Origin: Bacillus sp. MYb209
GTDB taxonomy: Bacteria > Bacillota > Bacilli > Bacillales > Bacillaceae_G
DNA length: 64,000 bases
Direction: 5' to 3'
Assembly (NCBI RefSeq): GCF_002975175.1
Contig: NZ_PCNZ01000011.1
Span: forward strand, 62,001-126,000
Under the pieces are notes generated by a model. The model ran no database searches. It saw only the letters and a list, made by a program, of their open reading frames with translations, and had not been told where the DNA came from. This document shows, in pieces, positions 56,532 to 64,000 of the stretch; the stretch's first letter is position 1; every line of letters starts with the position of its first letter. The translations under genes and the position numbers were made by a program.

Positions 56532-57175
56532 ATTTGTGCATTCCACTCTTTCATAAATTGTTCAATAAACTCTTCCATATAACGATGACGAACTTCAGCC
56601 TCTTGTTTTGCCGCGTTCGTATTCATTAAGTCTTTTAATTTTAAAAGTTTTTCATAAAAATGATTTAAAGATGGATCGTTATTTTTTCGGTATTCATCTT
56701 TCGTCATCACTTCACGAGGCGGAACATTGGGATCATACATTAATCTCCCTTTCGCTCCTCCGTATGCAAATGTACGAGCTATTCCAATTGCACCAAGAGC
56801 ATCTAAACGATCCGCATCTTGAACAATTCTCCCTTCCATTGATTCCACTTTACCACCATGGCCACCCTTAAAGGACATATTCGCAATAATGTGGAGAATA
56901 TGTTTACTTTCCTCTTGTTCAACATGTAGCTCTTCTAACCAATCCGAAACCTTTTTCATTCCTGCTTCTTCACTCTCATTTAACTTCTCATCTGCTACAT
57001 CGTGAAGTAATGCTGCCATTTCAATTATAAAACGATTTCCCCCTTCTTGCTCGGATAAAGAAATCGCCAATTTATGTACGCGTTCAATATGATACCAATC
57101 ATGCCCACTCGCATCTTTTTCTAAAATATGTTTTACGAAAGTTATTGTTTTTTTTATTTTTTCTCGTTTTATCAT
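56528..57175 (-). CDS. ypgQ: HD-domain phosphohydrolase YpgQ
   Basis: A 215-residue HD-superfamily hydrolase. Metal ligands are seen as GHDWYHIERVHKLA (His), ALLHDVADEKL (His-Asp of the HD motif, about residues 58-59) and RIVQDADRLDALGAIGIAR (Asp), followed by KLLKLKDLMNT, the pattern of the YpgQ/YedJ group. B. subtilis YpgQ hydrolyses nucleoside triphosphates to monophosphate and pyrophosphate in vitro. It is translationally coupled to the ABC-F gene. No ribosome-related motif is visible. Confidence 0.88.
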   Translation of the reverse strand: MIKREKIKKTITFVKHILEKDASGHDWYHIERVHKLAISLSEQEGGNRFIIEMAALLHDVADEKLNESEEAGMKKVSDWLEELHVEQEESKHILHIIANMSFKGGHGGKVESMEGRIVQDADRLDALGAIGIARTFAYGGAKGRLMYDPNVPPREVMTKDEYRKNNDPSLNHFYEKLLKLKDLMNTNAAKQEAEVRHRYMEEFIEQFMKEWNAQI

Positions 57176-57284
57176 TTTATCTTCACCCAGTTACTTATTG
57201 TAACACGCCCGCATTTTTTCATCACATATTTTCTTGTCCGCCCATACACTAGGTGGTAGGCATCATTATGAAGGAGGAATAAAC

Positions 57285-58040
57285 ATGTTCTATAATAATC
57301 AACCGCCTTACCCACAACAACCTTTTTCCCCTCAACATAAGGAACAAAGATATGCTGAACAGTACGGGGAGCAAGAGACACAACATCAAGAGCCTCAATA
57401 CGAACAAAATCCATACGCAACACCGCAAACTCAAGAAACTGAATATCAACAAAATCCATATGACACACGTCCAAATTATGAATATCCTCAAAATCCATAC
57501 GTAGCACCACCAACTCAAGAACAACAATATCAGCAAAATCCATACACAACTCAGTACACTCAAGAACAACAAAATCCATATGTACCGCAGCGCACCCAAG
57601 AACAACAATATCAACAAAATCCATACACAACTCAGCCACAACAACAACCGCAATACCAACAACAAATGTATCAGCCAAACTATGACCCGCGAGTTTCACC
57701 ACCAGCACCGCCAACTATCGATCCTACGCAACCGCAAATTTTACCGCCTGGGCCAACACTCGATATTACGCAGCCACAAATTTTACCACCAGGACCTATT
57801 ACAGAACCAACGCAACAACAAATCCAACAAGTTGTCGGTACACAGTTTTTACCTTTAAAGAAACCTGTACTTGATTTCGTAAAACCTTGGGTAGATTACG
57901 GTTTAAATGAAGCGAAACATACATCACACAAACATGCTTTAACAGAAGTTGCTGCGATTATGTTCTTAGTTGGTAAAGGATTCAACCCAACGATTGCTCA
58001 TTATATTGTAGAATCTTGGGAGAAGAATGAGCAGTTTTAG
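57285..58040 (+). CDS. Repeat protein with six QNPY motifs and a short C-terminal domain
   Basis: A 251-residue protein. Residues 1-135 are Gln/Pro/Tyr/Thr-rich, with QNPY at residues 41, 56, 69, 84, 96 and 111, at 12-15 residue steps; then TQPQILPPGP occurs twice (about 148-157 and 162-171). The folded end (about 185-251) reads VVGTQFLPLKKPVLDFVKPW, with ALTEVAAIMFLVGKGFNPTIAHYIVESWE. GAAGGAGGA precedes the ATG at 57285. I do not recognise the family; the low-complexity part resembles spore coat or surface proteins, which is only a guess. Confidence 0.68.
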   Translation: MFYNNQPPYPQQPFSPQHKEQRYAEQYGEQETQHQEPQYEQNPYATPQTQETEYQQNPYDTRPNYEYPQNPYVAPPTQEQQYQQNPYTTQYTQEQQNPYVPQRTQEQQYQQNPYTTQPQQQPQYQQQMYQPNYDPRVSPPAPPTIDPTQPQILPPGPTLDITQPQILPPGPITEPTQQQIQQVVGTQFLPLKKPVLDFVKPWVDYGLNEAKHTSHKHALTEVAAIMFLVGKGFNPTIAHYIVESWEKNEQF

Positions 58041-58073
58041 GATTGTTTATTAAAAAAAACATAAAAACTTCAA

Positions 58074-58114
58074 AAATGCCAAATCCCTTATGTCACAAAG
58101 GATTTGGCATTTTT
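58074..58114 (+). terminator. Intrinsic terminator
   Basis: AAAAATGCCAAATCC pairs with GGATTTGGCATTTTT, 34 bases after the stop of the QNPY gene. Confidence 0.92.
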
Positions 58115-58235
58115 AAACTTCTAGAAGAACTCGCTAAATCAAAGGGGAAATTAAAAGTCATGAGTCCGGTACAATACCGTGTCCAAGGAACTACCAAATG
58201 AAATAACGTGTCTAACTTTTTGGAGTCTATTGGCC
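58115..58235 (+). mobile_element. Remnant of an IS3-family transposase end
   Basis: In the frame ending at TGA 58199-58201 the sequence reads LEELAKSKGKLKVMSPVQYRVQGTTK, the standard C-terminus of IS3-family OrfB (SPVQYR). It is followed by GTGTCTAACTTTTTGGAGTC (58207-58226), which matches the usual IS3 3' end (TGTCTAACTTTTTGGGG). The rest of the element is absent and it ends against the terminator of the QNPY gene. Confidence 0.75.
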
Positions 58236-58266
58236 TTTTCAAATCCCCTTATATTAGTGTTCGCTA

Positions 58267-58542
58267 TTAAGACCTTCTCCTTCTAGGACCTACAATTAAT
58301 TTGATTGCTGTTCTTTCTTGATTATCGATAGTAACCTCTTGAAACGCTGGAACAAGAACCAAGTCAATTCCACTTGGAGCGACAAAACCTCTTGCAATCG
58401 CAATTGCTTTAATCGCTTGATTTAAAGAACCAGCTCCAATTACTTGGATTTCTACATTGCCACGTTCTCTTAGTACACCCGCTATTGCACCTGCCACTGA
58501 ATTTGGACTTGATTTTGAGGATACCTTTAATATATTTTCCAT
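58267..58542 (-). CDS. Stage V sporulation protein S paralogue
   Basis: A 91-residue Alba-like protein of the SpoVS family: KVSSKSSPNSVAGAIAGVLRERG, IQVIGAGSLNQAIKAIAIARGFVAPSGIDL and TAIKLIVGPRRRR. SpoVS of B. subtilis (86 residues) is needed for sporulation and nucleic-acid interaction is suggested. This copy is more divergent than the typical SpoVS (for example FQEVTIDNQERTAIKLIV, and an Arg-rich tail), so it is probably a second paralogue. GAGGGAG lies 10 bases before the ATG. Confidence 0.88.
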   Translation of the reverse strand: MENILKVSSKSSPNSVAGAIAGVLRERGNVEIQVIGAGSLNQAIKAIAIARGFVAPSGIDLVLVPAFQEVTIDNQERTAIKLIVGPRRRRS

Positions 58543-58696
58543 GTAAGTTGCTCCCTCTATTATTTAATCTCTCTTTTCTTACGGTTTGAAGTATAACTAA
58601 CGTATCTTTAACTACTATTCAACCAAAAGCAAACAATTCTGTATAATTACATTCATTCGATATCTTTTGTCTTCTTCCTGCTCAATTGCATAAATA

Positions 58697-58736
58697 AAAA
58701 GCGATGACTAAGTTGGAAACTTAGTCATCGCTTTTT
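58697..58736. terminator. Strong bidirectional hairpin
   Basis: AAAAAGCGATGACTAAGTT pairs with AACTTAGTCATCGCTTTTT, with only GGA as loop region. It lies between the SpoVS paralogue promoter and the IS200/IS605 element; no gene ends next to it except the transposon remnant. Confidence 0.85.
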
Positions 58737-58930
58737 CCATTTCTCTGTTTCACTAAAATGCTTACCTTTAAATACTTCTCTTCTTTACTTTGGCGATATA
58801 CTATCTTAAAGTTTACATACTTCAATATTTTAAAACCTCGGATAGAGTTTCCTTACTAAATCCGACTACTATACAATTTAGTAAAGTTGGTGATTATCGA
58901 ATTTCTTTCATCTCAAGTATTAACACTACT

Positions 58931-59110
58931 GTGAACTACCCACCACTTAGTATCTCTTACATGCTTACTTGAAGTGGGGGCTTCTCGGTTAACCGTTACT
59001 TTTGATAGCTAACGAATTTGTCTTAGGACAGCCGAGCTAACTCCCTTGTTCCAAAGGTTATTTTGTTACTATTTATGCCAACGTTAATAAGCGTATGGCT
59101 TCCCTTTTGA
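58931..59110 (-). ncRNA. Candidate omega (reRNA) of the TnpB element
   Basis: The 3' end of tnpB and the right end form an RNA-like segment: CCCCCACTT and AAGTGGTGGG pair in the sense direction, and the segment closes with GGTAGTTCAC at 58931. In IS605-type elements the guide starts directly after the right end, which here would be the revcomp of about 58911-58930. Position and motifs fit TnpB guide RNAs, but the partner nuclease is truncated. Confidence 0.5.
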
Positions 59111-60185
59111 TATTGATAGCTGCATTATAATCACGACTTATTGTTAGTCCACACGAACACTCCTATGTGCGTTCAGATAATGACATTTCTTTTCTGTTTC
59201 CACAACGACTACACATCTTTGTAGAAGGAAACCATTTATCTATTTTTACAAGCTGTTTGCCTTGTTCTTGTAGCTTATATGCTAAAAATGTCGTGAACAT
59301 CCTCCAACCGTTATCAAGGGCACTTTTACCAAAGCGAAGTAATCGTGACATTCCTTTTATATGTAAGTCCTCTATTGCTACAACGTCAAAATGAGTAGCC
59401 AATTCTTTCGATTTATGATGAAGGAAATTTTTACGTTGATTGGCGACCTTTTCATGCAACTTCGCTACACGGATCCGTTGTTTATTCCAACGTGCTGAAT
59501 CTTTCACACGTCTTGCTAATACTCGTTGCGCTTTTGCTAATCGATCCATCATCTGACGATAAAAGCGAGGATAATTGGCTTTCTCATCTTCGCTACTCAC
59601 GTACAATTCAGCCATTGCGAAGTCTAATCCAACTACACTTTCTACTTCTTTTTGAATGATTTCCTTTTCATATTCGGTCAAGACAGATACGTAATACTTA
59701 CCGGTTGGTGTCATCGAAATCGTGCATGATTTGATGATTTGGTTTTGCGGTATCTCTCTATGTTGCTTCAGTCGTACTAATTTCAGCTTCGGTAATTTGA
59801 TATAACCATGAAATAACATAATATTTCCGTTTACTCGATTCGTTGTATAGGATTTTCTACTCTTTCTACTTTTGAATGTAGGAAAATCACTTTGATCACT
59901 AAAAAAATTCTTATACGCAGTTTGCAAGTTTAATTGAGCGTTGGCCAGTGCTAATGAATCGACTTCTTTCAACCATTCATACTCTACTTTGTATTTCGCA
60001 GGAGTAGGGAATTTTTGTTTCTTCAGCTCTTCCTTGTTCTCTTTGTACTTTTCGTATATTTCTTTCCGTTCAGCTAGCATTTTGTTATATACAAAGCGTA
60101 CACACCCAAAAGTTTTACGTATCAGATAGGCTTGTTCTTCTGTTGGATACAGACGAAATTTGTACGCCTTATTATGCTTTGTCAT
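59073..60185 (-). pseudogene. TnpB RNA-guided nuclease gene with internal TAG
   Basis: A 371-codon gene for the TnpB of IS605-type elements, ancestor-like to Cas12. The N-terminal KAYKFRLYPTEEQ, RuvC motif I GLDFAMAELYVSS (Asp) and motif II VAIEDLHIKGM (Glu) are intact, then a zinc knuckle starting CSRCGNRKE. TAG at 59163-59165 replaces a Tyr codon expected in SERTYECSCG; after it follow CGLTISRDYNAAINIKREAIRLLTLA in the same frame, with the third catalytic Asp. The truncation removes that Asp and the second cysteine pair. Confidence 0.85.
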
Positions 60186-60196
60186 ATCAGTTCATC

Positions 60197-60524
60197 TCAC
60201 TTTTCGCCTTGATTTCCCATAGACTTCTTTTCTATATCTATAGCGAATCACCAATCGTTCGTAAGGAAAAACATGTTGACCAAAACCTTCTTTTTTTACT
60301 TGCGGAATTTTTTTATTCATTGAGAACTCGCACTCTTATATGCATGAATGAACTTTGTCATGTTTCCATTCTACCAATGTTATATTGTACTTCTCAGATA
60401 CCATTCCAAACATGTCGTTTACATAGTCTAACACGTCATCATCAAATATATTTCTTCTGTATCTCATGACTCTTACATAGTTATAACACAACATGAACAT
60501 TGAATTATTATTATCTAATTTCAT
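60197..60524 (-). pseudogene. TnpA (IS200-type transposase) remnant
   Basis: The first 62 codons read MKLDNNNSMFMLCYNYVRVM then RYRRNIFDDDVLDYVNDMFG and ITLVEWKHDK, matching the start of IS200/IS605 TnpA proteins (VKYRRKV, EEWNHDTDHVH). The His-hydrophobic-His catalytic motif is deleted (KVH joins at once to FIHAYKSASS, the later helix with the catalytic Tyr region), and stops and shifts follow. The frame ends with GNQGEK at TGA 60197-60199, 11 bases before tnpB. Confidence 0.8.
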
Positions 60525-60577
60525 TGTTATACCAAACTTTACCTCTTATAAAGCTGATTATATCAGAGGCGAAATAA

Positions 60578-60871
60578 ATAGAAAAACCAATTTTTTTGGC
60601 TACGCCAAACCGAAATTCATCTCCCACCTACCGTTGGACTATCGTCCTTCACACGCTTGAGGAAGGAGACTTTTTTTCGGATAATGCGTTAAATCCTGTA
60701 TTTCCCCATATTCCAGTCATAACTATATTTTTAAATAACAATCCACTTGATAATAGTCAAGGTGATTTCGCTTTTCAAATGAATACTTCATCAAATAACG
60801 AATGCCTTCAATTAGTTGGCGAAACTATTGTTACGGTTCCGGCTAATTCAGCATCTTTTTTTATTGCATAA
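60578..60871 (+). pseudogene. Open 3' fragment of an unrecognised gene
   Basis: The frame is open from an in-frame stop at 60575 to TAA 60869-60871, and includes TPNRNSSPTYRWTIVLHTLEEGDFFSD and ECLQLVGETIVTVPANSASFFIA. No ribosome binding site precedes any start codon (a TTG at 60596 is the first). I interpret it as the C-terminal part of a gene cut when the IS element arrived, or possibly a small secreted protein. The family is unknown; the beta-rich hydrophobic ending resembles surface or spore proteins. Confidence 0.4.
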
Positions 60872-60944
60872 CGTTTTTTTGATTCCTATCATCCTCTTAT
60901 AGAACATAAACTCCCATTTCACTTTTCTATTCATCTAATAAACA

Positions 60945-60992
60945 TGAAAAAGTACCGAAATCCTTCTACCACAAGAATTCGGCACTTTTTTT
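60945..60992 (-). terminator. Intrinsic terminator after the lipase gene
   Basis: AAAAAGT-CCGAA and TTCGG-ACTTTTTT form an interrupted hairpin just past the lipase stop codon. Confidence 0.75.
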
Positions 60993-61014
60993 ATTAAAAC
61001 CGATTCATTCTTTC

Positions 61015-62619
61015 CTACTTCTCCACATAAACCGACTTAACTATCGTACGATTATACGGTTGTCCTTCCTTATTCATCCCTTTTATATCAATTGTAACGT
61101 TATATACACCCGGCTGTTCTATATTTTTCAAAGCACCTGTAAATGTATTTGCATTAATATTTTGCGATTCATTTGATTCAGAAACTAACTTTCCATCTTT
61201 ATTAATTACTCTTACTGTTACTGAAAGATCGCCTTTCATTTCTGGAGCTGCAGGTGATTTTTTGAGTTTATACTCTGCTTTATTTACTTTAACTTTTGCT
61301 GGCATTTGAAGGACGAACGGAGCATCTTTTTTGTAATCGGTTACGATTAAATATGCATCTTTCGGCTGCTTCGCCATCATTTTAACTTGCCATTCTCCTG
61401 CTTCCATTTTATCAAATTTAAATGTTCTTATAGTCGCGCCTTTAAAGAGAGATTCACCTTCACCAGTAGATACAGCACTATCTTTATTTGTATAAACTTT
61501 TCCTTTTGGAGATATTAGTTGTATTTCTACATCCGAAGAAGCTGTTAAAACAGAGACTACCCCTTCTGCTTTTTTATCAACTGCGATAGTTTGCCCTACC
61601 CACTGATTTTGTGACAACTCCCCTCCTAAAATAGCTTGATTAGAAGTTGTGTTTAATTGTTCTACCTTTTCTTCTGAACTATTACTCGGGGCTAATAAAA
61701 CCGGTACTGGTACATTTGCTGTCCGTAAATATGGCTCAATTCGTGCGAAAACAGCTGAACCTTTTCGTATATTATCATGATCAAATCGTGCATCCGTAAA
61801 TAAATGTGTTCCATATGGTAACTTAGCACTCCATTCGTTCACTAATCCATCATTAGAACCGTATGATGACAAATACAACCCGCCCATAGATAATGCTGAA
61901 AAAACAGGTCCCCAGCTTGTCCCAGTAGCCGTATAGTAACGGTTTAATTTAGCTGCAGGATTATTATCTATTGTAGAACGAAACTTTGCCATTTCACCTA
62001 TTTGCAATGAATATGTCCCATCATCTTTTTGACCTAATATAGAGGCAAGCCATCCTGCCCACCAACTATATGATAAATCCGCTAAATTTGATCCGTAATG
62101 CGGAGTGGCAAGCGTAATAACATTTCCAACAAATCGATTCGCTCCATATCCAACTAACGCAGCTTGTGTATCGATACCACCTTTACTATGAGCTACAACA
62201 TTTACTTTTTTACCAAAATGATTATAAATTTCTTCAAGCTTTTGTGCTAACAATTTTCCATTGTCCCATTGGCTAGCTGATCCTTTCCCAGCAGCATCGT
62301 ATAATTGAATAAATACAGTTTGATAACCTGCTTTCAAAGCATAGTCGTACATATCATTCATATCATGATATACTGTCTTTCCATACCAACTATCCGCATT
62401 ACCATTTCTTCCTTGCACAAAGAGAATTGGTGGTTTATTTTCATCATAATTAGCAGGTTTCTGACCTAAAAACCATTCTCCAGGAGTAAATACTTCTTTA
62501 TCTGGAAAACCAGTCTTAAGCTCTGTTACAACCTCCGCGTGTACATTTGTACTAAAAACCATCGGACTCATAAAACAAAGTACAATAAATAATGCGATAC
62601 TCCTTTTCATAATTCCCAT
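61015..62619 (-). CDS. Secreted lipase/esterase with alpha/beta hydrolase domain
   Basis: A 534-residue exported hydrolase. A signal peptide (residues 1-26 of the chosen start, ending NVHA) is followed by the alpha/beta hydrolase core: FVQGRNGNADSWYG oxyanion area, VAHSKGG nucleophile elbow (about residue 147), SNDGLVNEW Asp and FDHDNI His. The last 200 residues form beta-sandwich C-terminal domains (VTVRVINKDGKLVSESNES). ATG at 62619 is six bases after AAAGGGGG; the reading from 62697 is less likely. It is probably a triacylglycerol lipase or carboxylesterase. Confidence 0.82.
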   Translation of the reverse strand: MGIMKRSIALFIVLCFMSPMVFSTNVHAEVVTELKTGFPDKEVFTPGEWFLGQKPANYDENKPPILFVQGRNGNADSWYGKTVYHDMNDMYDYALKAGYQTVFIQLYDAAGKGSASQWDNGKLLAQKLEEIYNHFGKKVNVVAHSKGGIDTQAALVGYGANRFVGNVITLATPHYGSNLADLSYSWWAGWLASILGQKDDGTYSLQIGEMAKFRSTIDNNPAAKLNRYYTATGTSWGPVFSALSMGGLYLSSYGSNDGLVNEWSAKLPYGTHLFTDARFDHDNIRKGSAVFARIEPYLRTANVPVPVLLAPSNSSEEKVEQLNTTSNQAILGGELSQNQWVGQTIAVDKKAEGVVSVLTASSDVEIQLISPKGKVYTNKDSAVSTGEGESLFKGATIRTFKFDKMEAGEWQVKMMAKQPKDAYLIVTDYKKDAPFVLQMPAKVKVNKAEYKLKKSPAAPEMKGDLSVTVRVINKDGKLVSESNESQNINANTFTGALKNIEQPGVYNVTIDIKGMNKEGQPYNRTIVKSVYVEK

Positions 62620-62643
62620 TAACATCCCCCTTTTCCGCCTGAA

Positions 62644-62658
62644 AGAAAGCGCTACCAT
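62644..62658 (-). promoter_or_regulatory. Candidate cre site upstream of the lipase gene
   Basis: AGAAAGCGCTACCAT matches the CcpA catabolite response element (TGNAANCGNWNNCA) except at the first base. It overlaps the leader just 25 bases before the lipase start codon. A single-site match of a degenerate consensus can occur by chance. Confidence 0.3.
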
Positions 62659-62835
62659 TCTGTTGAACACCAATTGTTTTAAATTCCATTTAATCAATTA
62701 CTTTTAAGATACATTAGAATAAGAAATTAATAGCCGCATTCCTTTCTTATCAAACGTTATTCTCTCAACATTCCTTCATTCCTTTTTACAATAAGCGTTT
62801 TGAATATTTCTCAATAAAGCTTTCTCTTTACAAAA

Positions 62836-62883
62836 AAAGCTGCGTATAAAAGGTCTCTTTAATAACCTTTTATACGCAGCTTC
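62836..62883 (-). terminator. Intrinsic terminator after the 78-residue gene
   Basis: AAGCTGCGTATAAAAGG pairs with CCTTTTATACGCAGCTT, followed by a T-run on the minus strand. Confidence 0.9.
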
Positions 62884-62888
62884 TTTGT

Positions 62889-63125
62889 TTAAAATCCGAT
62901 GATATACTCATCATCATATTTATCGTATTGCAAACCAGCTCCTATTCTCAATTCTGTAACTTGATCTCTAAGAAATGGTGCATCTTCTATTTTACTAGTT
63001 GCAATTTCAATCCCATATTTCTTTGTTAAATGCGCTAACTCTATTAAAAACCATTCTCTTCGCAACGCGACTGGAATGTCATACGTTCGTCTTTTCATAT
63101 ATACTAGCACCTCATCTATTTTCAT
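62889..63125 (-). CDS. Uncharacterised 78-residue protein
   Basis: A 78-residue cytosolic protein: MKIDEVLVYMKRRTYDIPVA, then a helical middle with EWFLIELAHLTKKYGIEIATS, and an acidic end DKYDDEYIIGF. No known domain was recognised. No strong ribosome binding site is visible, but its own terminator and codon usage support expression. Confidence 0.55.
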   Translation of the reverse strand: MKIDEVLVYMKRRTYDIPVALRREWFLIELAHLTKKYGIEIATSKIEDAPFLRDQVTELRIGAGLQYDKYDDEYIIGF

Positions 63126-63299
63126 AATTAAAAAGAGTATCCCTTCTACTTTCGATATACTTTTTAAAAACTATGTTTCATCACCAAAGGCTACTGAAAC
63201 ATTATAGTATATGCATGTCCGTTTTAAACGTGCTATTGTAAAAATAATATAAAATAACTAGCATAACTATTTTAGTTTACATAACAAAATTATGTAATA

Positions 63300-63338
63300 G
63301 TAAAAGGATAAGGCTTGTCCCTCATCCTTTTACTATAG
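63300..63338 (-). terminator. Intrinsic terminator after the 50-residue gene
   Basis: AAAAGGAT-AAGG and CCTC-ATCCTTTT form a hairpin with T and A tracts, 10 bases past the stop codon at 63348. Confidence 0.7.
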
Positions 63339-63347
63339 AAATCTAAA

Positions 63348-63500
63348 TTAAGAACATCTTGGTACACCTAAAGCTAAAAATAAGCCTGCTACTCCTGCTG
63401 TAATTGGCACCTTCAACGTAATAACATCATCTACTTTTGTTACTAAAAAGTAAGCATTCCCTTCTTGCAACACACAATTAACTAACAATTGGAATTCCAT
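63348..63500 (-). CDS. Possible 50-residue small protein
   Basis: An ORF from ATG 63500 encodes 50 residues beginning MEFQLLVNCVLQEGNAYFL and continuing with VDDVITLKVPITAGVAGLFLALGVPRCS. The second half holds one hydrophobic helix with Cys near each end. There is no clear Shine-Dalgarno and a TGA lies directly before the ATG, so it may be the 3' part of a larger lost gene. Its own terminator is close by. Confidence 0.4.
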   Translation of the reverse strand: MEFQLLVNCVLQEGNAYFLVTKVDDVITLKVPITAGVAGLFLALGVPRCS

Positions 63501-63697
63501 TCAAATAAGATACTATAATCTATGAAAATCTTTTCAAAAGGTAATAGGAATCAAATCCATTTTTCTTTATATACAAAATGATTGTTTGTTCATCTATTAA
63601 AAATAATATAAATCTTTTTATTTTATTAAAAACCCTGTAATTCCCAATGAATTTTTATATAATCAATAGAGAAAATCTTACAAATGGAGGTATTTAA

Positions 63698-64000
63698 ATG
63701 GAAGTTTTGAGTAATATTGGTGCAGCTTTATTTTTTATTGCTTTTATCCTTTTAATTCTTTGCATCGTCTCGTTCTTTAAGAAAAATGGTAAAGCAATAA
63801 AATATGGTCGTTCTACCGCTATTCTTTTTATGATTTCAATTGTCTTAATGGTGACCGGCACAACAGAATCTGAACACCCAGTCGTCGAATTTTTTTCTAT
63901 TTTAAGTTTCATTCTATTTATATTCTTCCTTGTTCTTGCAATATTATCTGTTATTAAGAAAACAGGTGTAGCAAAAAAACAATTTATTATTACAGCTATT
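63698..64000 (+). CDS. Small membrane protein (partial, cut by window edge)
   Basis: The first 101 codons of a membrane protein, running past the window edge. Three hydrophobic helices are seen (about residues 6-26, 39-53 and 64-86) with short charged loops; the C-terminal part is missing. TGGAGG lies seven bases before the ATG. No family was recognised. Confidence 0.65.
   Translation, partial: MEVLSNIGAALFFIAFILLILCIVSFFKKNGKAIKYGRSTAILFMISIVLMVTGTTESEHPVVEFFSILSFILFIFFLVLAILSVIKKTGVAKKQFIITAI

Larger units (their letters stand above)
58931..60590 (-). mobile_element. Decayed IS200/IS605-family element (tnpA remnant plus tnpB)
   Basis: The minus strand carries, in order, a TnpA (HUH Y1 transposase) remnant (60197-60524) and a TnpB gene (59073-60185), the IS605 arrangement, and a right end with the CCCCCACTT/AAGTGGTGGG hairpin at 58931-58980. 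The left boundary is not precise and lies near 60590. Neither protein is complete, so the element cannot move by itself. Confidence 0.75.

Noticed and set aside
57399-57660. CRISPR-like array from regularly spaced AAAATCCATA units.
   Set aside because: The units are the codons of the QNPY repeats in an open reading frame with uniform codon phase.
57172-57714. Minus-strand frame of 180 codons, rich in Val/Asp/Met, opposite the QNPY gene.
   Set aside because: Its repeats are the reverse of the QNPY coding repeats, and it has no ribosome binding site. The plus-strand frame has one.

Overview
The window is a chromosomal segment of a low-GC, spore-forming Firmicute and reads throughout as the Bacillus cereus group. 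Supporting signs are the thyA-dfrA pair near ypjP, a ypgR/ypgQ/brxA block, a SpoVS paralogue, several second-copy aminoacyl-tRNA synthetases behind T-boxes, an IS200/IS605-type element and a structured intergenic repeat resembling the bcr repeats of that group. No rRNA, tRNA, CRISPR array or prophage was seen. Strain or species cannot be fixed from the sequence alone.

Layout. 1-5 kb: tatA-tatC (tatC cut by the window edge), hemolysin III family protein, PlsC acyltransferase, AzoR azoreductase and a lipoprotein-type penicillin-binding protein. 5-15 kb: thyA-dfrA, a beta-lactamase-fold serine hydrolase, an esterase-PAP2 pair beside an AraC regulator, YpjP, a 25-residue membrane peptide and an Ecs-like ABC exporter. 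15-26 kb: small enzymes (GNAT, TrmO, HAD), a GntP permease-alcohol dehydrogenase operon, Amj lipid II flippase and a LeuT-family transporter behind a leucine-type T-box. 27-34 kb: two orphan ABC permeases, a broken AspRS2 gene with T-box and an Asp/Asn-rich leader ORF, a MurF ligase and a secreted metalloprotease. 34-50 kb: TetR-DUF418 pair with a twin operator, a repeat element, IleRS2 with T-box, a 1400-residue TPR protein carrying a C39-type cysteine peptidase domain, a 41-bp tandem repeat and ArgRS with T-box. 50-58 kb: bacilliredoxin, DCC-family protein, YpgR, short SSB, BI-1 family protein, ABC-F/HD pair and a QNPY-repeat protein. 58-64 kb: IS3 remnant, SpoVS paralogue, decayed IS200/IS605 element, a secreted lipase and small hypothetical genes.

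Three themes stand out. First, four T-box leaders lie in 23 kb, and the specifier codon I read in each (CUC, GAC, AUC, CGC) fits the downstream product (leucine-type transporter, AspRS, IleRS, ArgRS). The three synthetases look like backup copies induced when the matching tRNA is uncharged. Second, between the Asp T-box and aspS2 sits a short ORF with a near-perfect Shine-Dalgarno whose first 11 codons include five Asp then five Asn codons; I regard this as the most novel signal. Third, five otherwise intact genes carry one point lesion each (in-frame TGA, TAA, TAG, TAG and a one-base deletion in a C run), which is either real recent decay or a sequence-quality issue.
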